The notes under the pieces were generated by a model. It worked only from the letters and a program-made list of their open reading frames with translations, ran no database searches and had not been told where the DNA came from. Shown here one piece after another: positions 24,011 through 35,268 of a stretch of 64,000 nucleotides of DNA; within the stretch, counting starts at the first letter, position 1; every line of letters begins with the position of its first letter. The stretch is taken from positions 2,108,001 through 2,172,000 of the forward strand of contig CM033113.1 of assembly GCA_019321725.1 (NCBI GenBank), given 5' to 3'. The DNA is from Paulownia fortunei. Lineage: Eukaryota > Streptophyta > Magnoliopsida > Lamiales > Paulowniaceae. A program made the position numbers and the translations under genes.

Positions 24011-24810
24011 TAGCATCTTCAATCCCACACAAAATCCTACGTCAAATGTTATATCAAATTTGGTGTAATGAATAGTATTGCATCAAATTTGATATAATAC
24101 TATTTATTTACACCAAATTTGATATAATGTATATATTCTCAATTTACCTCCAAAATTATTTTACTCTCAATTTAATTTTATTTGTATCATATATTATATA
24201 TTTAATTAATTTATAATTTAATTTTATTTATTTAATTTTAGTTTTTTTTTATTATTTCGCAATAACATTTGTAGTTATTAGTTATCATAGTTGACAAATA
24301 ATTAATATTTACGATAAATTATAATAAATAGATACATTAAAATAATATTTCTTGCATAAAATTCAAAAGTAAAATACAAAATAAATATTAAATTTAAAAA
24401 TTTTAAAAATAAAATACAACATAAAGCTAAACACAAAATGTATTACTTTTTATATTTATGGGATGAATATACTAATTTTAAGAATTAAATAACCAAAATA
24501 TATTAGTTTTTATATTTGTTTTGTAATTTTTTTTTTGTTTTATATAGTGTGTAATGTAATATTTTTTTTTATTGTGATATTAATTGTAATATTTATTTTT
24601 ATAATATGATTAATAAATATAATATTAATTATATATAATTTTTATTTAATAGAATTAATAATAATTAAATATAAATAATTAAATAATTTTATAAAAAATA
24701 AATAAGTAATGATTGAAAAAAAATTAAAATATTTATTTAATGCCTTGATTGAAGATAATTTACACTAAATTATACCAAAATATTGTGGGATGGGTTTGTG
24801 ATGCCACAAG
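24011..24810. mobile_element. Possible AT-rich MITE-like element
   Basis: The left edge reads GCATCTTCAATCCCACAC. The right edge, reversed, reads GCATCACAAACCCATCCCAC, so the two ends share GCATC and CCCAC in order. The inside is about 800 bases of very AT-rich, non-coding DNA. A perfect 18-bp inverted repeat (ATATCAAATTTGGTGTAA at 24051-24068 and its complement at 24108-24125) lies near the left end. The inverted ends are weak, so this is tentative. Confidence 0.3.
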
Positions 24811-25904
24811 GATGAGCCTAAAATAATCCAAAACCCTGTCATAGTCACCATTATTTGCGCCAGAAATTCATAATTTGAAGGGGTCCTTTAACTAATGACA
24901 CTGGACTATTGGAACATCATAGTTGAATGATGATCATATGCGCCCCCACAAAAACGACGAATGTGGTTTCGGACCATCTGTTTGTTAGTCTTAGTTTAGC
25001 TAAGTCTCACCCTACTCAACTTAAATTACAGATGACATACTTTAAAATGTGGGTTTTGGTCCCAAACAAGTACAAGCCATAAAACATTCAATTTAATACA
25101 TATTATATTCAAAGTATAATTATTAATATTTTATTTTATTAAAAATTAAATACTTGAAAAATGAATATTGCACTTTACTACCGCAATATGTTGACTAGAA
25201 TATAAATTTTGGCTCAACACTAAAATTATTAAGTTTGAACAGGACACATTCAAAAAATTTAATTATTAAGTGGTTTTTATAGAGTTTTATTACATTCTTA
25301 TTTCTTTAATATATATATATATATGTAATTAAAATGCTTTATTCCAATTAATAGCTAGCAAGCAAAACAAAAACAATTAAATCCAAGATGGGATGAACTA
25401 AATTTTATAGCTACCTCAAACTTGGATGAAATTTTATTAGTGTATTGTTATTGGTAGCTCACGATCCAACTCGAATCATTCACCCTACATGCCTAATCTT
25501 CTTTTACCGTACCTGCAAATGATTCTTTAGTCAGTCACACGTGTTGGAGGAATAAAAACAAAAGGAAAAAAAGAAAAAAAAAAGAAAAACAAGAGGAGAG
25601 GAAGAGTGTCATTTGGATTGGCGCTGTCACAACAGAAAGCGTGCTTTTTAGCATGCGCATTTCAGCAGATCGGGCCAATACTGCACATTCCAAAACACGG
25701 CGGCGCTTGAAAAAGAAATACTATGAGCATTAGAGCATTGAAGTTACAAAAATAAAAAAATAGATTTGAGTTTCATCCATATGGGTATTTATTTATTTTA
25801 ACAAATAAAATTTATTAAATTTTATATTTGATTTAGATTCATAGATTTCATTGAATTAATCTTAAAATATCAACATAATAAATGATGTAATATATCATTT
25901 TTTT

Positions 25905-25938
<34 letters not shown>

Positions 25939-28500
25939 CATGAATTCTTTTGTGCAACAGTGAGATAATAAATTGACAGGCTTAGACAGGAAACTAGTTT
26001 GATTTGTTATTGACTTTTTAGGCAATCCACAAATTATCACTTGATAGAATGTTGCATCCGCGTGATATAGGAAATATAGAAATTTCAAACAAATGAGCAC
26101 TTAATAAATCATTCAAACTTGTGGTCAAAGTAAGATTGTTAATGGGTTCGAATCCTTTAAAAAAATTACAATTTGTTTTAGAAAAAAATTCAAGATCCAA
26201 TTGATAATATTTAAATTGAGTAATATAATCTCAAATCAAAATAAGTTTTAGCTTAAGATCAAGCTTGCTTGGAACTGTACAGAATTCGGCTTTAATAAAA
26301 TAAAATAATATATAACTAATGACATTTGTCGCATACTATTATTGTTTTGGTATCATTTTTTTCTTGAAAATTTTACATGAAAATCATCTGCAACGTAGAC
26401 TACAGTGTCACAAATATTCGTTATAGGTATCGGGATTAACTCAACGAAAATTCTCCAATACTTAAATTAATTCCAAAGCGACTAGATATAAGTCAACAGG
26501 TTTGAGAGTATTTTAAAAGGCATAATTAATCACATAATTTTTAATAATGAATGTTGAATGTATTTATAGTGTTGATATGAAAATTTTCATTAAATTGAGT
26601 CTTTAGGCTTTTATGGATTTAGTCGGAACATTGTCTGTTGACATGTAAATCTCTTGAATTTGACCTTTTAGTCATCGTTTTATTTTGATCCATTATCTGA
26701 ATTGAACTTTTAATTAGTTAAATCTTTTTCGATCAAGACGCATCAATTATATCATAAAACTATTAAACTGTAAATATCAAAAACTCCAACTATTCTATTA
26801 ATGTTTACTTTTAAAAAGTCCCTAAAACATAAATGCTACGCATATTTCATACTATTGTTTGATTTTTATTCGCTATAGGTGTTGGATTTATTTCATAGGT
26901 CACAAAATATTAAACAAAAAAAAGTAAGCCACTCAAGGTCAAATTGATATTCAAAATTATTATAAAATAAATCCCAAATTTAAGAAAATGATGAACCCTA
27001 TAAAATCAATTATTAATTTTTTTTTGTACCAATTCAAAATAAATGGGAGCGTGCCTCACAATATGATTGATACCGTACATGAAAGCATATACTTTATTGC
27101 TTCTTTTTTTAATGGTTTTTAAGTTATCTTATCAAACTATTTTACATTATTCTCTCATTTTCTTCACGCATGTTGAAGTATACTTCAGATTGCTGCTACT
27201 TTTTAAAGTCCAATTTTTAAAAATGAGTATGGCATGGGACGGTAAAAAATTGAAAGGATAATGTGTTGACAATTTGACATACAATTAATCTTAATTTATT
27301 CGAGCAACAGTATATATTCCGTTCCCCCACCCCCTCTTTTTTAAATTCTGTTTCAAATAAATTTAATACTTCAATACTATATTTTAAACATTTTTTTTCT
27401 CATTATGTTTATTTTTTGTTATATAATAACAATTGAGACATTACAAATTCCTGTAATTGAAATTCGAAGTTAAAATCTCATAACTTTTAAACATTAATTT
27501 TGCTATTTGAGTTCGGTTTTATTTGAATTGAAAGATTTGAATTTGTGGAAAATATTTCAAATGATTTTATATAAGAGATGAATTTAAAATTCACCACAAT
27601 AATTCAAAAAATAGTTTAAAATATGAATTAAAAAATTTAAAATTTATTATATTAAAAAAATATTCAAACAAACTCAATTAATTTATTATTATTAATTTAA
27701 AATACTTAATTTCAAATTCATAAACTGAAAATTAAATTTACTTATTAAGTAATGGTATTGACTTGGCATGATAAACGATAATATAATAAATTTAGATAAT
27801 TATAACTTTAGAGTTTCAAGATTACCTTAAATAGGACACACTTTACTTTACTTTACTTATACGCTTATGTTTTTACCACTAATGGAATATTTGCTAAATT
27901 TATAAACTATTTAAAAGATTTATGTATATACTAGGATGCTTAATAGAAATTTTAGAATAAGAACTAATAAACTACAATACTAATATATTGAGAGCTTATA
28001 AGCTCATTAAAAAAAAAAGACTTATTTTGTAAGATTTTAACCAAAAAAATTATTTTGACCTTACAAAATTATTATCACTAAACTTTTATAAATCTAAAAA
28101 TAATTTGTAATAAAATTAAGTAATTTATAAGATGTTAGAAATAAAAGTAACAAAATAGCCTTTTAGTAAAAGAGCCCATGTACCAAGACAGCTTTTGTGA
28201 CAAAAATAGGAATAAATAAATAACCAAATACTAGTATAAATTATTAAAAAAGTAAAAAAGCAAAGAGCATGGGGGAATAGGATAGGGTAGGAAATTAGAT
28301 TAGCACAGTGATTATAATTAATGTATGAACACTGGACCTGGTAAAAGTTAAACAATGTCAAATTAAAATGTCAAAAGGTTCGTAAGTATCAGTTTTTACA
28401 ATTTCCAATACTAGATACGAATTTTGTCAAACCTCGTGGAGGCCCACCTTTTTCCTTCACGCGTGCTCTCTCATCCGACCGTCACCAACCCATCCGCATT
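24811..28500. other. AT-rich intergenic DNA
   Basis: No coding region is recognised on either strand. An (AT)n microsatellite lies at about 25906-25938, a GA/AAAG-rich tract at 25560-25610, and poly-T and AT tracts throughout. The only moderately long open frames are short, low-complexity and unlike known proteins. From about 28440 the base composition shifts towards C-rich, marking the promoter and leader of the bHLH gene. Confidence 0.55.
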
Positions 28501-29655
28501 ACACGGAAAGCGCCCACCTTTTCCTAATCCGACGGTCTTCGTTTCCCTACCTTGACTCCCACTTTCCCAGCTCACTCGCACATCCCCATGACCAGACCCA
28601 ACACATTAAACTCACTCCTTCACCAGTACTTGTCTTTCACTCATCTCTGGAGTTCTGATTATTTTCTCAAGAAACCTTGTTTGGGTGTTATTTTTTTCTT
28701 GTTGGGTAATCTTCAAAGCTTAGCTTTACTCTTTCTTTGTGACGAATTTTTCGGTACCTACATTTTTTTTTTTTTTTGGAGTTTCCGGTGCAAGAAATGG
28801 TTTAAATTGTTATATTTTCTGGAAAGGGTGTCTTTGTTTTTTAACCTTTTTGGTACAGATTTATTCGATTCTGCCTAACTCTTTTCTTGGTGTGTTTTCT
28901 TTCTTTTTTCTTTTCTCTAATGGGCATGGAGTATTATATGGGTCTTGTTTGTGCGTTTAAAGGATGTGAATCTGGGGTGTCTGTGGGTTAGTCTGCTCTT
29001 TGTTGTGTTTGTGTTTTCTGGGGTTGTTGTTTATATTGATGGAAGTGTTGGGTTCGAGGTTGATTTGTTCTTGATCTCTAGTTGTTGGTTCTTTTTGATT
29101 TTCCATTTCTGATTTGTGCCTGTGCATGAAAATTAACTTCTTTTAGTACAAATAAATAGATGTTATATGTAAAGAATTATGTTTAAATTTGTATGCTGAT
29201 TCGGTTTTAGAAATTGTGGTATTAGTTTTTAATCAAATCTAATACAGATTTGGACTTGTAATCTTTGTGCGGTATTAGATTTGGCTTGTAATATATGTGT
29301 TTTTGCCTTTTCTTTGGATTTTTTTTTGTGAAATTTTACTGCTTGGTTATTTATTTTTGAGTCTCAATACTGTCCTTGATATGTTACCGAGTCTTTTACT
29401 TGCTTGAGGTTATCTGTGTTTGTTTCCATGGCTAAGATCTGGAGTATCGAAATTTTTTCTCAAATACACTGATAAAGTTTTAAGTAAATTTTTGAGGGCA
29501 TCACATTTGCGTAACTTTCCTTGTTTTCTTTTGAAGAATATTTTCGATATGATATTATTTACAACCTATATTGATATGTGTGTTTTATCTGTTTGATAAC
29601 AGCAAAGGTTTGGTTTCAAACTTCTTAATAATTTGGGCTGAAGAATTGATTCAAC

Positions 29656-29727
29656 ATGCCGTGGGGATCTCCAAATTATTCTGGGAAGTGTGTGCGATTG
29701 GTTGTGTTCTTTCGCTTTATTCTGTAA
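29656..29727 (+). other. Candidate short uORF in the bHLH144-like leader
   Basis: An ATG opens 23 codons (MPWGSPNYSGKCVRLVV, then FFRFIL) before a TAA. It lies upstream of the conserved uORF. Whether it is in the mature mRNA depends on leader splicing, which cannot be settled here. Confidence 0.3.
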
Positions 29728-30385
29728 TTTGATTTGATTTGGTGAGTTACCTTCCTCCCTTTTGAATTTTTTCGACGTACATCCTGTTTTTCACTAGTGA
29801 GAGTTTCATTGACAAAATTCACAGGGTTCTTGTCTTCTGAAAGAGATAGTATATACGCTATGTTCTTCATGCATTACACAAATGCGTATTTTGTGTTTGT
29901 ATCCAATATCCACACAGTTTAAGGGAGATGATGTTAGCTATACTAGTCCACACTAAAACATTTTGTTTTTCGTATAGATCAATATTTTAATTTAGATTTG
30001 TTAAAAGAATCATTCAGAGCTTAATGGACCATTTGCTGAATATAATTCCCAGGTCTCAGTACCATATGTCAATTTCTGATGAGTTTTGTAAATTTGAAGA
30101 AAGCAAAGAAGTTTAATATGAGTGAGAAAATGACACTGGGTTTTGAATCATCTGTCTTTATGTTTTTTCCTCCCTAGTAGTATTAAATACTATTAATATG
30201 ATTTGTCACCTAAAGTTACAGGTATAGTTTGTTTTCAATCCTGTTTGTTACTACTGCAGTATTTACATTTGAATAATTCTTTTAGTTTGGAATCTTTGCA
30301 GGTCAATTTTGTTTATCTATCACATTTCCTAAGATTTCTATACCGGTTATACTTAATTTTTGTTGGAGGAGTGAAAGGACTGGGA

Positions 30386-30971
30386 ATGCTCATTTCAGTT
30401 ACCCAAAAGAAATATCAGAAAGTGAAAGAACTGGGGAAAAGTAACATGTGCATTGGAAGCATTGCTTTTTACCAATTGATGCAAGTTTGTCAGGTGAGTG
30501 CTTCTTGCTGCATAGTCTTTCCCTCGTTTGCAGTTTTTATTATTACATAATGAACTTACTTGATGTGTGCTGTCCTGTTAATAACTACAATTTAATTCTG
30601 TATTCTGGGATAACTATGCGATTTGGAGTGTTTTTCCCTTCGGAATGTTAAATATCCTATTTCTCTGTATCTCGTTCGTTGCACTGGTTCAGTGTTTACT
30701 TTCTCATCTTCTTACTAACTGACTCTACGTGCAAATGCTTTATTGGTTTTGCAACGAGCTCATTTCCTTGATTTTGGTTTGCAATTGTGGATGAACCCAT
30801 TCATATAAATTATTGGACCTGCTTTTATTTTTTTGTTTGTTTTTTTAATGTTTCTTTGATCATTTTAGACTGCAACTTATCATTTTTATGCTCAAACTTT
30901 TAAAATAGTTCTTGGATTTCTATTTCTTACAGGCTGAGTATTTCCGTCAGTTGCTTAAACCTGTTACGTAG
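30386..30971 (+). CDS. Conserved upstream ORF of the SAC51/SACL bHLH family (spliced)
   Basis: Two exons, 30386-30493 and 30933-30971, join in frame to a 48-residue peptide. The intron is GT-AG (CAG|GTGAGT to TTACAG). The last 13 residues, QAEYFRQLLKPVT, are the invariant end of the conserved peptide uORFs found before SAC51 and its SACL relatives, as I recall them. The preceding SIAFYQLMQVC matches the family's IACFQP-NC region more loosely. In Arabidopsis these uORFs repress translation of the downstream bHLH, and thermospermine relieves the block; that this copy does the same is inference from the conserved end. The start is the first ATG in the exon's open frame; an internal ATG at residue 21 would give 28 residues, and an upstream exon could extend it. 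Confidence 0.85.
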
Positions 30972-31248
30972 TCTTGTTTGGGCAACGTGTTTGGATGCTG
31001 TGATTGACAGTATTGTGCTCTGGTTGGGTCAGAGGAAGCAGGTGAAGTGCTTATAAAGTGCTGAACACAAACTTTTGATCAAGACTAGACAGCCTTCTCC
31101 TCCTACGATGGATACACTGTAGTACCATAAACCTCTTGCTGCTATTTCATTCTCCTAAAACAGTTACCAAATTTGAAATTGAACAGTAAAGTCTTTCAGA
31201 AGCTGCATATTTGTATATCCACGAACTCATTTTTAAACCATCATAGTC

Positions 31249-31946
31249 ATGCATAGTGACCAGCCACATTTTCCAGGAAAGCCAATGCAACCTCTTGCTG
31301 ATCAACTGGGCTATTACATGCACAATGCTCCTATGGCATCTGACTTTAATGGGGAATTGTGCCCCCAGGTATTAAACCCTTTACGCCCTTCCATAGTTTT
31401 GATATCCAACCCTCTGATGCCTGCCCTAGAAACTTTCTTATCTTTGACCAAACTACCAATAGAAGCCAGATGATGTTCCATCCTGAAATAAGCTCCAGAG
31501 TCTTTTTTCCTGGTTTTGGTATTGATACTATCTTCCAAGACAAAATTGACCAAAATGATGCAAATGCCGAAATGAAAGTTGCTTCTTCTTTTAAAGAAGA
31601 TTCTGATGATATTGACGCCCTTTTGAGCACAGAAGATGATGAAACTGAAGATTCTGATGATGATGAGGTGAGCACAGCACGAACAGACGCAATCTATGAA
31701 TGCAACTCCCCCGATTCATGCTCCAATTATGAGTCACCATCTGGAAAGAGTGGGTCACTTTTCAGGAAGTCTTCTGGGAGTCGCTGTAATGACAAGAAGC
31801 GTCAGAGAATGAGGAAGATGGTGAAGGCATTAAGAGGAATCGTACCTGGTGCCAATCGTATGAGTACCGTGGCTGTTCTTGATGAAGCTGTTCGTTACCT
31901 GAAGTCTCTCAGGGTGGAAGTGCAGAAGCTGGGAGTCAGAAATTAA
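31249..31946 (+). CDS. BHLH144: bHLH144/SACL3-like atypical bHLH regulator, with an apparent -1 frameshift
   Basis: The main ORF lies 277 bases after the uORF stop. The frame opened by the ATG at 31249 (MHSDQPHFPGKPMQPLADQL) has the family's N-terminus but would end at 31473 after 74 residues. The rest of the protein sits in the next frame from about 31359: PPGIKPFTPFHSFDIQPSDA, CPRNFLIFDQTTNRSQMMFH, an acidic stretch, then a helix-loop-helix (KKRQRMRKMVKALRGIVPGA, then MSTVAVLDEAVRYLKSLRVE) to a stop at 31946. The switch falls at a run of five C (31362-31366). A sixth C would give a continuous frame of about 232 residues, near the usual size. The basic region lacks the His-Glu-Arg pattern, so DNA binding is doubtful, as in its family. 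SACL proteins act in xylem and thermospermine signalling. As it stands, the bHLH part could only be made from a downstream ATG (about 31471) or by slippage. Confidence 0.8.
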
Positions 31947-32553
31947 AACGGATAAGTTCAAACTCATTTGGATTACCAGATTTGGCTATGAGATTTGTCA
32001 ATTCTGCCTTGTTCCCTAGATATTCGGCTCGAGTCTTATTTGTGGGTAAGCATGGTAAATGTGGAATTTCCCTCAGTACTATGGATGATAGATAGTGTAG
32101 TAGGTTCACTCATTTCTAATTTTATGCATCCAACTTCTGTGGCATGTTATCTCTAACACTACATCACTGCTGTTAAATCATTTAGTGATGATCCTATGGG
32201 GTGCTCTCTGAGCTGCCTAAAACTCTGGATATTGTAGTTTATGACTTCTATGTATTTGCAATATCGAACCTCTGATCAGGATATTCATATTTGCAATACG
32301 CATAGCCTTCACAACAGCAGAAACAGAACAGATATATATTAACAGGTGTAAGCTCAATATATATACATTACACACACACACACATATGTAAATTATATTG
32401 GTAGAGTAGATTGCTTGCTATGGTCAGTGACAACAATGAGTCCAGACTTGTTGAAGTCACAATTCCAATAGCCCCTTACCAGTTTCTGAGGCCTGCTCCA
32501 CCCCACATGCAGAATTTATGTTCTCCATCAGTGCCTGCCCTTAGGCGGTGGAA

Positions 32554-32629
32554 TGCAACATTCTTCCTGCAATGCAAATTATATTTGCGACTGCAACATT
32601 CTTCCTGCAATGCAAATTATATTTGCGAC
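32554..32629. repeat. Perfect 38-bp tandem duplication
   Basis: TGCAACATTCTTCCTGCAAT continuing to TTTGCGAC occurs at 32554-32591 and again at 32592-32629. I see no mismatch, so the event is recent. Confidence 0.92.
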
Positions 32630-32715
32630 GTGTTTTCTTAATATCTTTCATCATTTTTCTCTATCTAATTTTCTTCCTGTTTATGTAAAAATAAAGTTGT
32701 GTTCTAAGTTCTAAC

Positions 32716-32901
32716 CTGTCCAGATCCCTGACCATTTACAGGCCTCTGAGTTCCACCTGTTACAGGGGAACCCATTTCAAAAGAGCTTGAAAATGAACCA
32801 TTAGTCATAATACTTCAAAGGATGAATTGTCAATTAAAAGTTCTAAAAAGTATAATCTCGAAATAATGAAGCAGAAAGTGAAGACATGGTATTTGAATAC
32901 C
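32716..32901 (-). other. Possible exon of a small unidentified minus-strand gene
   Basis: On the minus strand an acceptor-like TTATCTCAG precedes 32901. An ATG at 32808 opens 31 codons, MTNGSFSSSFEMGSPVTGGT then QRPVNGQGSGQ, ending at a weak donor-like CAG|GTTAGA. Unspliced, it stops three codons later. Upstream, at about 33040-33048, the minus strand reads TATATATG, and the stretch between is CT-rich like a leader. A possible second exon would begin in the 38-bp duplication and add EECCIPPPKGRH. I recognise no family. Either a small gene or chance. Confidence 0.25.
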
Positions 32902-33215
32902 TGAGATAATGAGCAAGATAAGAAGAAAACCAAGAATGGGAAGGGAGAGAGATTAGTTAAAGATGTACAATTAAAGTGTGCGATGACAGTGGGAGAGTTG
33001 AAGATTATTGTTGGGAATTAAAGGAGCCAGAATTTCTTACATATATAGAGTTGAAAAGTCCACAAAAGTTGTAATTTCAGTTTCAGTGAGAAGTTATATC
33101 ATATCGTGTGTATTAAGTATTGCATCATCAATTTTTTTTTGGCTGAAGAAGAGGAAGGTTTCCTGCAGTAAACTCAGAATATTAAATAAGAAAGGAAGAT
33201 TTCTAAATACTACAA

Positions 33216-33216
<1 letters not shown>

Positions 33217-33254
<38 letters not shown>
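33217..33254. repeat. Compound (AT)n(GT)n microsatellite
   Basis: About eight AT units run directly into about eleven GT units. It is a simple repeat with no coding content. Confidence 0.9.
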
Positions 33255-33720
33255 GAGTTAATAATTGGAAAATGATCAGTTTGGTAAATTTGCAGTACAA
33301 AGGTCAACAATGTTGTTTTGGCTTGTCCTCTGTGTGATCTAAATATAATGCACATTTAAAAGAAGACAATTCTTATGATTTTGCATTAAACCATCATTCT
33401 TTAGCAAAATTTGGGTTGGTAGTTGGCAAAAAGCTTTCATTTTTCGATCCCTTTTTTCCTTAATTTGATCAAAAAAGCATTTGAATACATCAAGAACTTG
33501 AACACCTTCATAGAGATGGAAATCCTCCACTCTATATAACTAAAATAAAAAAGAAAATGAGGCAGAAAAGAAAGAAGAGAAAACAAGAAAGCAGGACCAC
33601 AGAGAGTTAATAATAGGTATTAGGTAATAATATTAACAAAGAAAAATGATAAAAATTAGATTACATTTTTTGTGAGCAAAGCACTTACAATATTACTCTT
33701 GTGCTGTGCATCCCCCCCCC

Positions 33721-33752
<32 letters not shown>

Positions 33753-33929
33753 GAAAATTTACTCTTGTGGTATTTCAAGAAGGTTCCTACAAAAAAATAG
33801 GTGAGCCAGTGATATAAATGTCTTTCAAGTTTTCCTCATATCTTCCTCGTTAACTGAGAACCAGTGGCAGTAGTATTTTTTAATTTATCATAAATATATT
33901 TAAATTTCTAGGAAGGAATGTTCAATCTT

Positions 33930-34009
<80 letters not shown>
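33930..34009 (+). tRNA. tRNA-Leu (anticodon UAG)
   Basis: The 80 bases fold as a class II tRNA. The acceptor stem GACAGTT pairs with AGCTGTC, with one G-U pair. The D arm is GCCGAGTGGTCTAAGGC. The anticodon arm CCAGA-TTTAGGC-TCTGG shows TAG. The long variable arm TCCGAAAGGGC is typical of Leu, and the T arm is GTGGG-TTCAAAT-CCCAC. The discriminator is A, as leucyl-tRNA synthetase expects. There is no intron. The A box (TGGCCGAGTGG) and B box (GGTTCAAATCC) for RNA polymerase III are intact. CAA lies just upstream of the 5' end, and a T-run begins about 13 bases downstream. Confidence 0.97.
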
Positions 34010-34011
<2 letters not shown>

Positions 34012-34020
34012 TATGTTACT

Positions 34021-34420
34021 CTTTTTATTTTCTTGCTTTTTTTTTTAAATGGAGTTGATTATCATTAAAAAATATTATCTTTTTTTATTTTCTTGCTTTT
34101 TTAGTATTCAAATCCCACAGATGTCAAAAAATATTAGTTTTATTTATTTTTTTGCTTTTTTTTTTTTTTTTTCTAAATGGAGCTGATTATTATCTTTTAT
34201 GATTTTCTTGCTTTTTTTGTAAATGGAGTTTATTATCATCATTTTTTATTTTCTTGTTTTATTTATTTTTTCAAATGGAGTTGATTATTATCATTAAAAA
34301 ATATTATCTTTTTTGTATTCAAATCCCACAGCTGTCAAAACTAATATATTTTTTTTATTTTCTTGCATTTTTTTATTTTTTATTTGTAAATGGAGTTGAT
34401 TATTATCTTTTTTTTTTTTT
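34021..34420. repeat. T-rich repeat array containing copies of the tRNA-Leu 3' end
   Basis: AAATGGAG(T/C)T(G/T)(A)TTAT-type words recur at about 34047, 34175, 34221, 34273 and 34388, separated by T-runs and ATTTTCTTGC. Two units carry a 20-base match to the T arm and acceptor end of the adjacent tRNA: TTCAAATCCCACAGATGTCA at 34107-34126 (one change) and TTCAAATCCCACAGCTGTCA at 34318-34337 (exact). The array therefore arose by repeated duplication of DNA running from the tRNA 3' end into its downstream flank. Confidence 0.88.
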
Positions 34421-34699
34421 TTTGGTTCTCTGGACCTATTGTGCCTACCATTCTGAGGCTTCCTAGTACATAATCAGCCAAAAATAAAAATAAAAAAATA
34501 AAAAAATAAAAAAATCATATTCGTTTCTATATCTGTATATCCACTTGGCTAGGACAATCACGAAGAGATCGAAATGTTAGAAAGGATTCAGGAGATTGAC
34601 ATGCCTATGCCTAACAATACTATAAAAAGGAAGCATTCTTCAGTCATTTAAAAGGCTGCACAAATTCGATCGCTCTGCATATCCGTCTGGGAACAAATT

Positions 34700-34900
34700 C
34701 TCTTGCCAACTTTCAGGTGAAGATTTTCCTCAACTGAGTGAATTGATGAGCTTGAATCTTGCAAGGGAATCAGTTAGGTGGTGCACTTCCAGAAACTTTG
34801 GCAAGTTTGAGGCATCTCTCCATGGTTGATTTGCCTCAAAGCAAGTTTCAGACTCCAGAGAGCTTTGCCAGCATTTCTAGATTGAAATTTCAGACTCTAT
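34700..34900 (+). pseudogene. Fragment of a leucine-rich-repeat gene
   Basis: Two frames together read LRR-like sequence: LSELMSLNLA in one, then GNQLGGALPETLASLRHLSM and VDLPQSKFQTPESFASISRL in another. The frame change lies near 34760, and in-frame stops lie on both sides. The spacing of L residues and the LxxLxxLNL pattern indicate one or two LRR units of a receptor-like protein. The surrounding gene is not present, so this is a broken scrap. Confidence 0.6.
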
Positions 34901-34902
34901 TG

Positions 34903-35268
34903 GCAGATCATTCTGCAAGAACTCGTCAACTGTAGAGGGGAATACAAACCCTCCAAAACCATCACAATCATCATCTGAAGGCAGAAAAGTAGCTTTTCCC
35001 AGAAGCAAATGTACCAATCTGAATTGCTCTTCCTTCTCACCATTTAAGAAAAGCTTAATCCAACCCACTCCAACCTCTCCACTTCTTTACCACTCTTCGG
35101 TGCCTTCACCCTTACAATCGTCCCGTAGAACCCATCATCACAGCCCATCACTGACACCCAACCTCTAACTAATCTCGTCAGAATCTGACAAGTGCAGGGG
35201 CTGCATCAACAGCTCTATATCATCATCAAGAACGAATCTTTCGGCTTGGTCAATGGTTTCTTGGATTT
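34903..35268 (-). pseudogene. Truncated, frameshifted copy of the neighbouring uncharacterised gene
   Basis: This matches the C-terminal half of the gene at 35605-36321. It reads FLNGEKEEQFRLVHLLLGKA, then SDDDCDGFGGFVFPSTVDEF and LQNDLP, after upstream remnants of GFYGTIVRVKAPKSGKEVE. An extra base after KLFLNG's upstream segment (AATCCAACCCACTCC against AATCCACCCCTCC) breaks the frame, and the N-terminal half is absent. The copy abuts the LRR scrap. It is a tandem duplicate in the same orientation that has decayed. Confidence 0.8.

Larger units (their letters stand above)
31947..33929. other. 3' flank of the bHLH gene and spacer to the tRNA
   Basis: This contains the probable 3' UTR of the bHLH144-like gene, a 38-bp tandem duplication (32554-32629), a doubtful minus-strand exon (32716-32901), a compound (AT)n(GT)n microsatellite (about 33217-33254) and a C10-A23 homopolymer pair (about 33711-33743). 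No other gene is supported. Confidence 0.5.

Noticed and set aside
31359..31470. A mini-intron to explain the bHLH frame change
   Set aside because: A GT lies at the switch (CAG|GTATTA), but any AG that restores the frame would make an intron of only a few dozen bases and remove conserved residues.
34021..34420. Repeat array considered as CRISPR-like
   Set aside because: Units are irregular, T-rich and unequal, in a plant nuclear genome, and derive from the adjacent tRNA tail.
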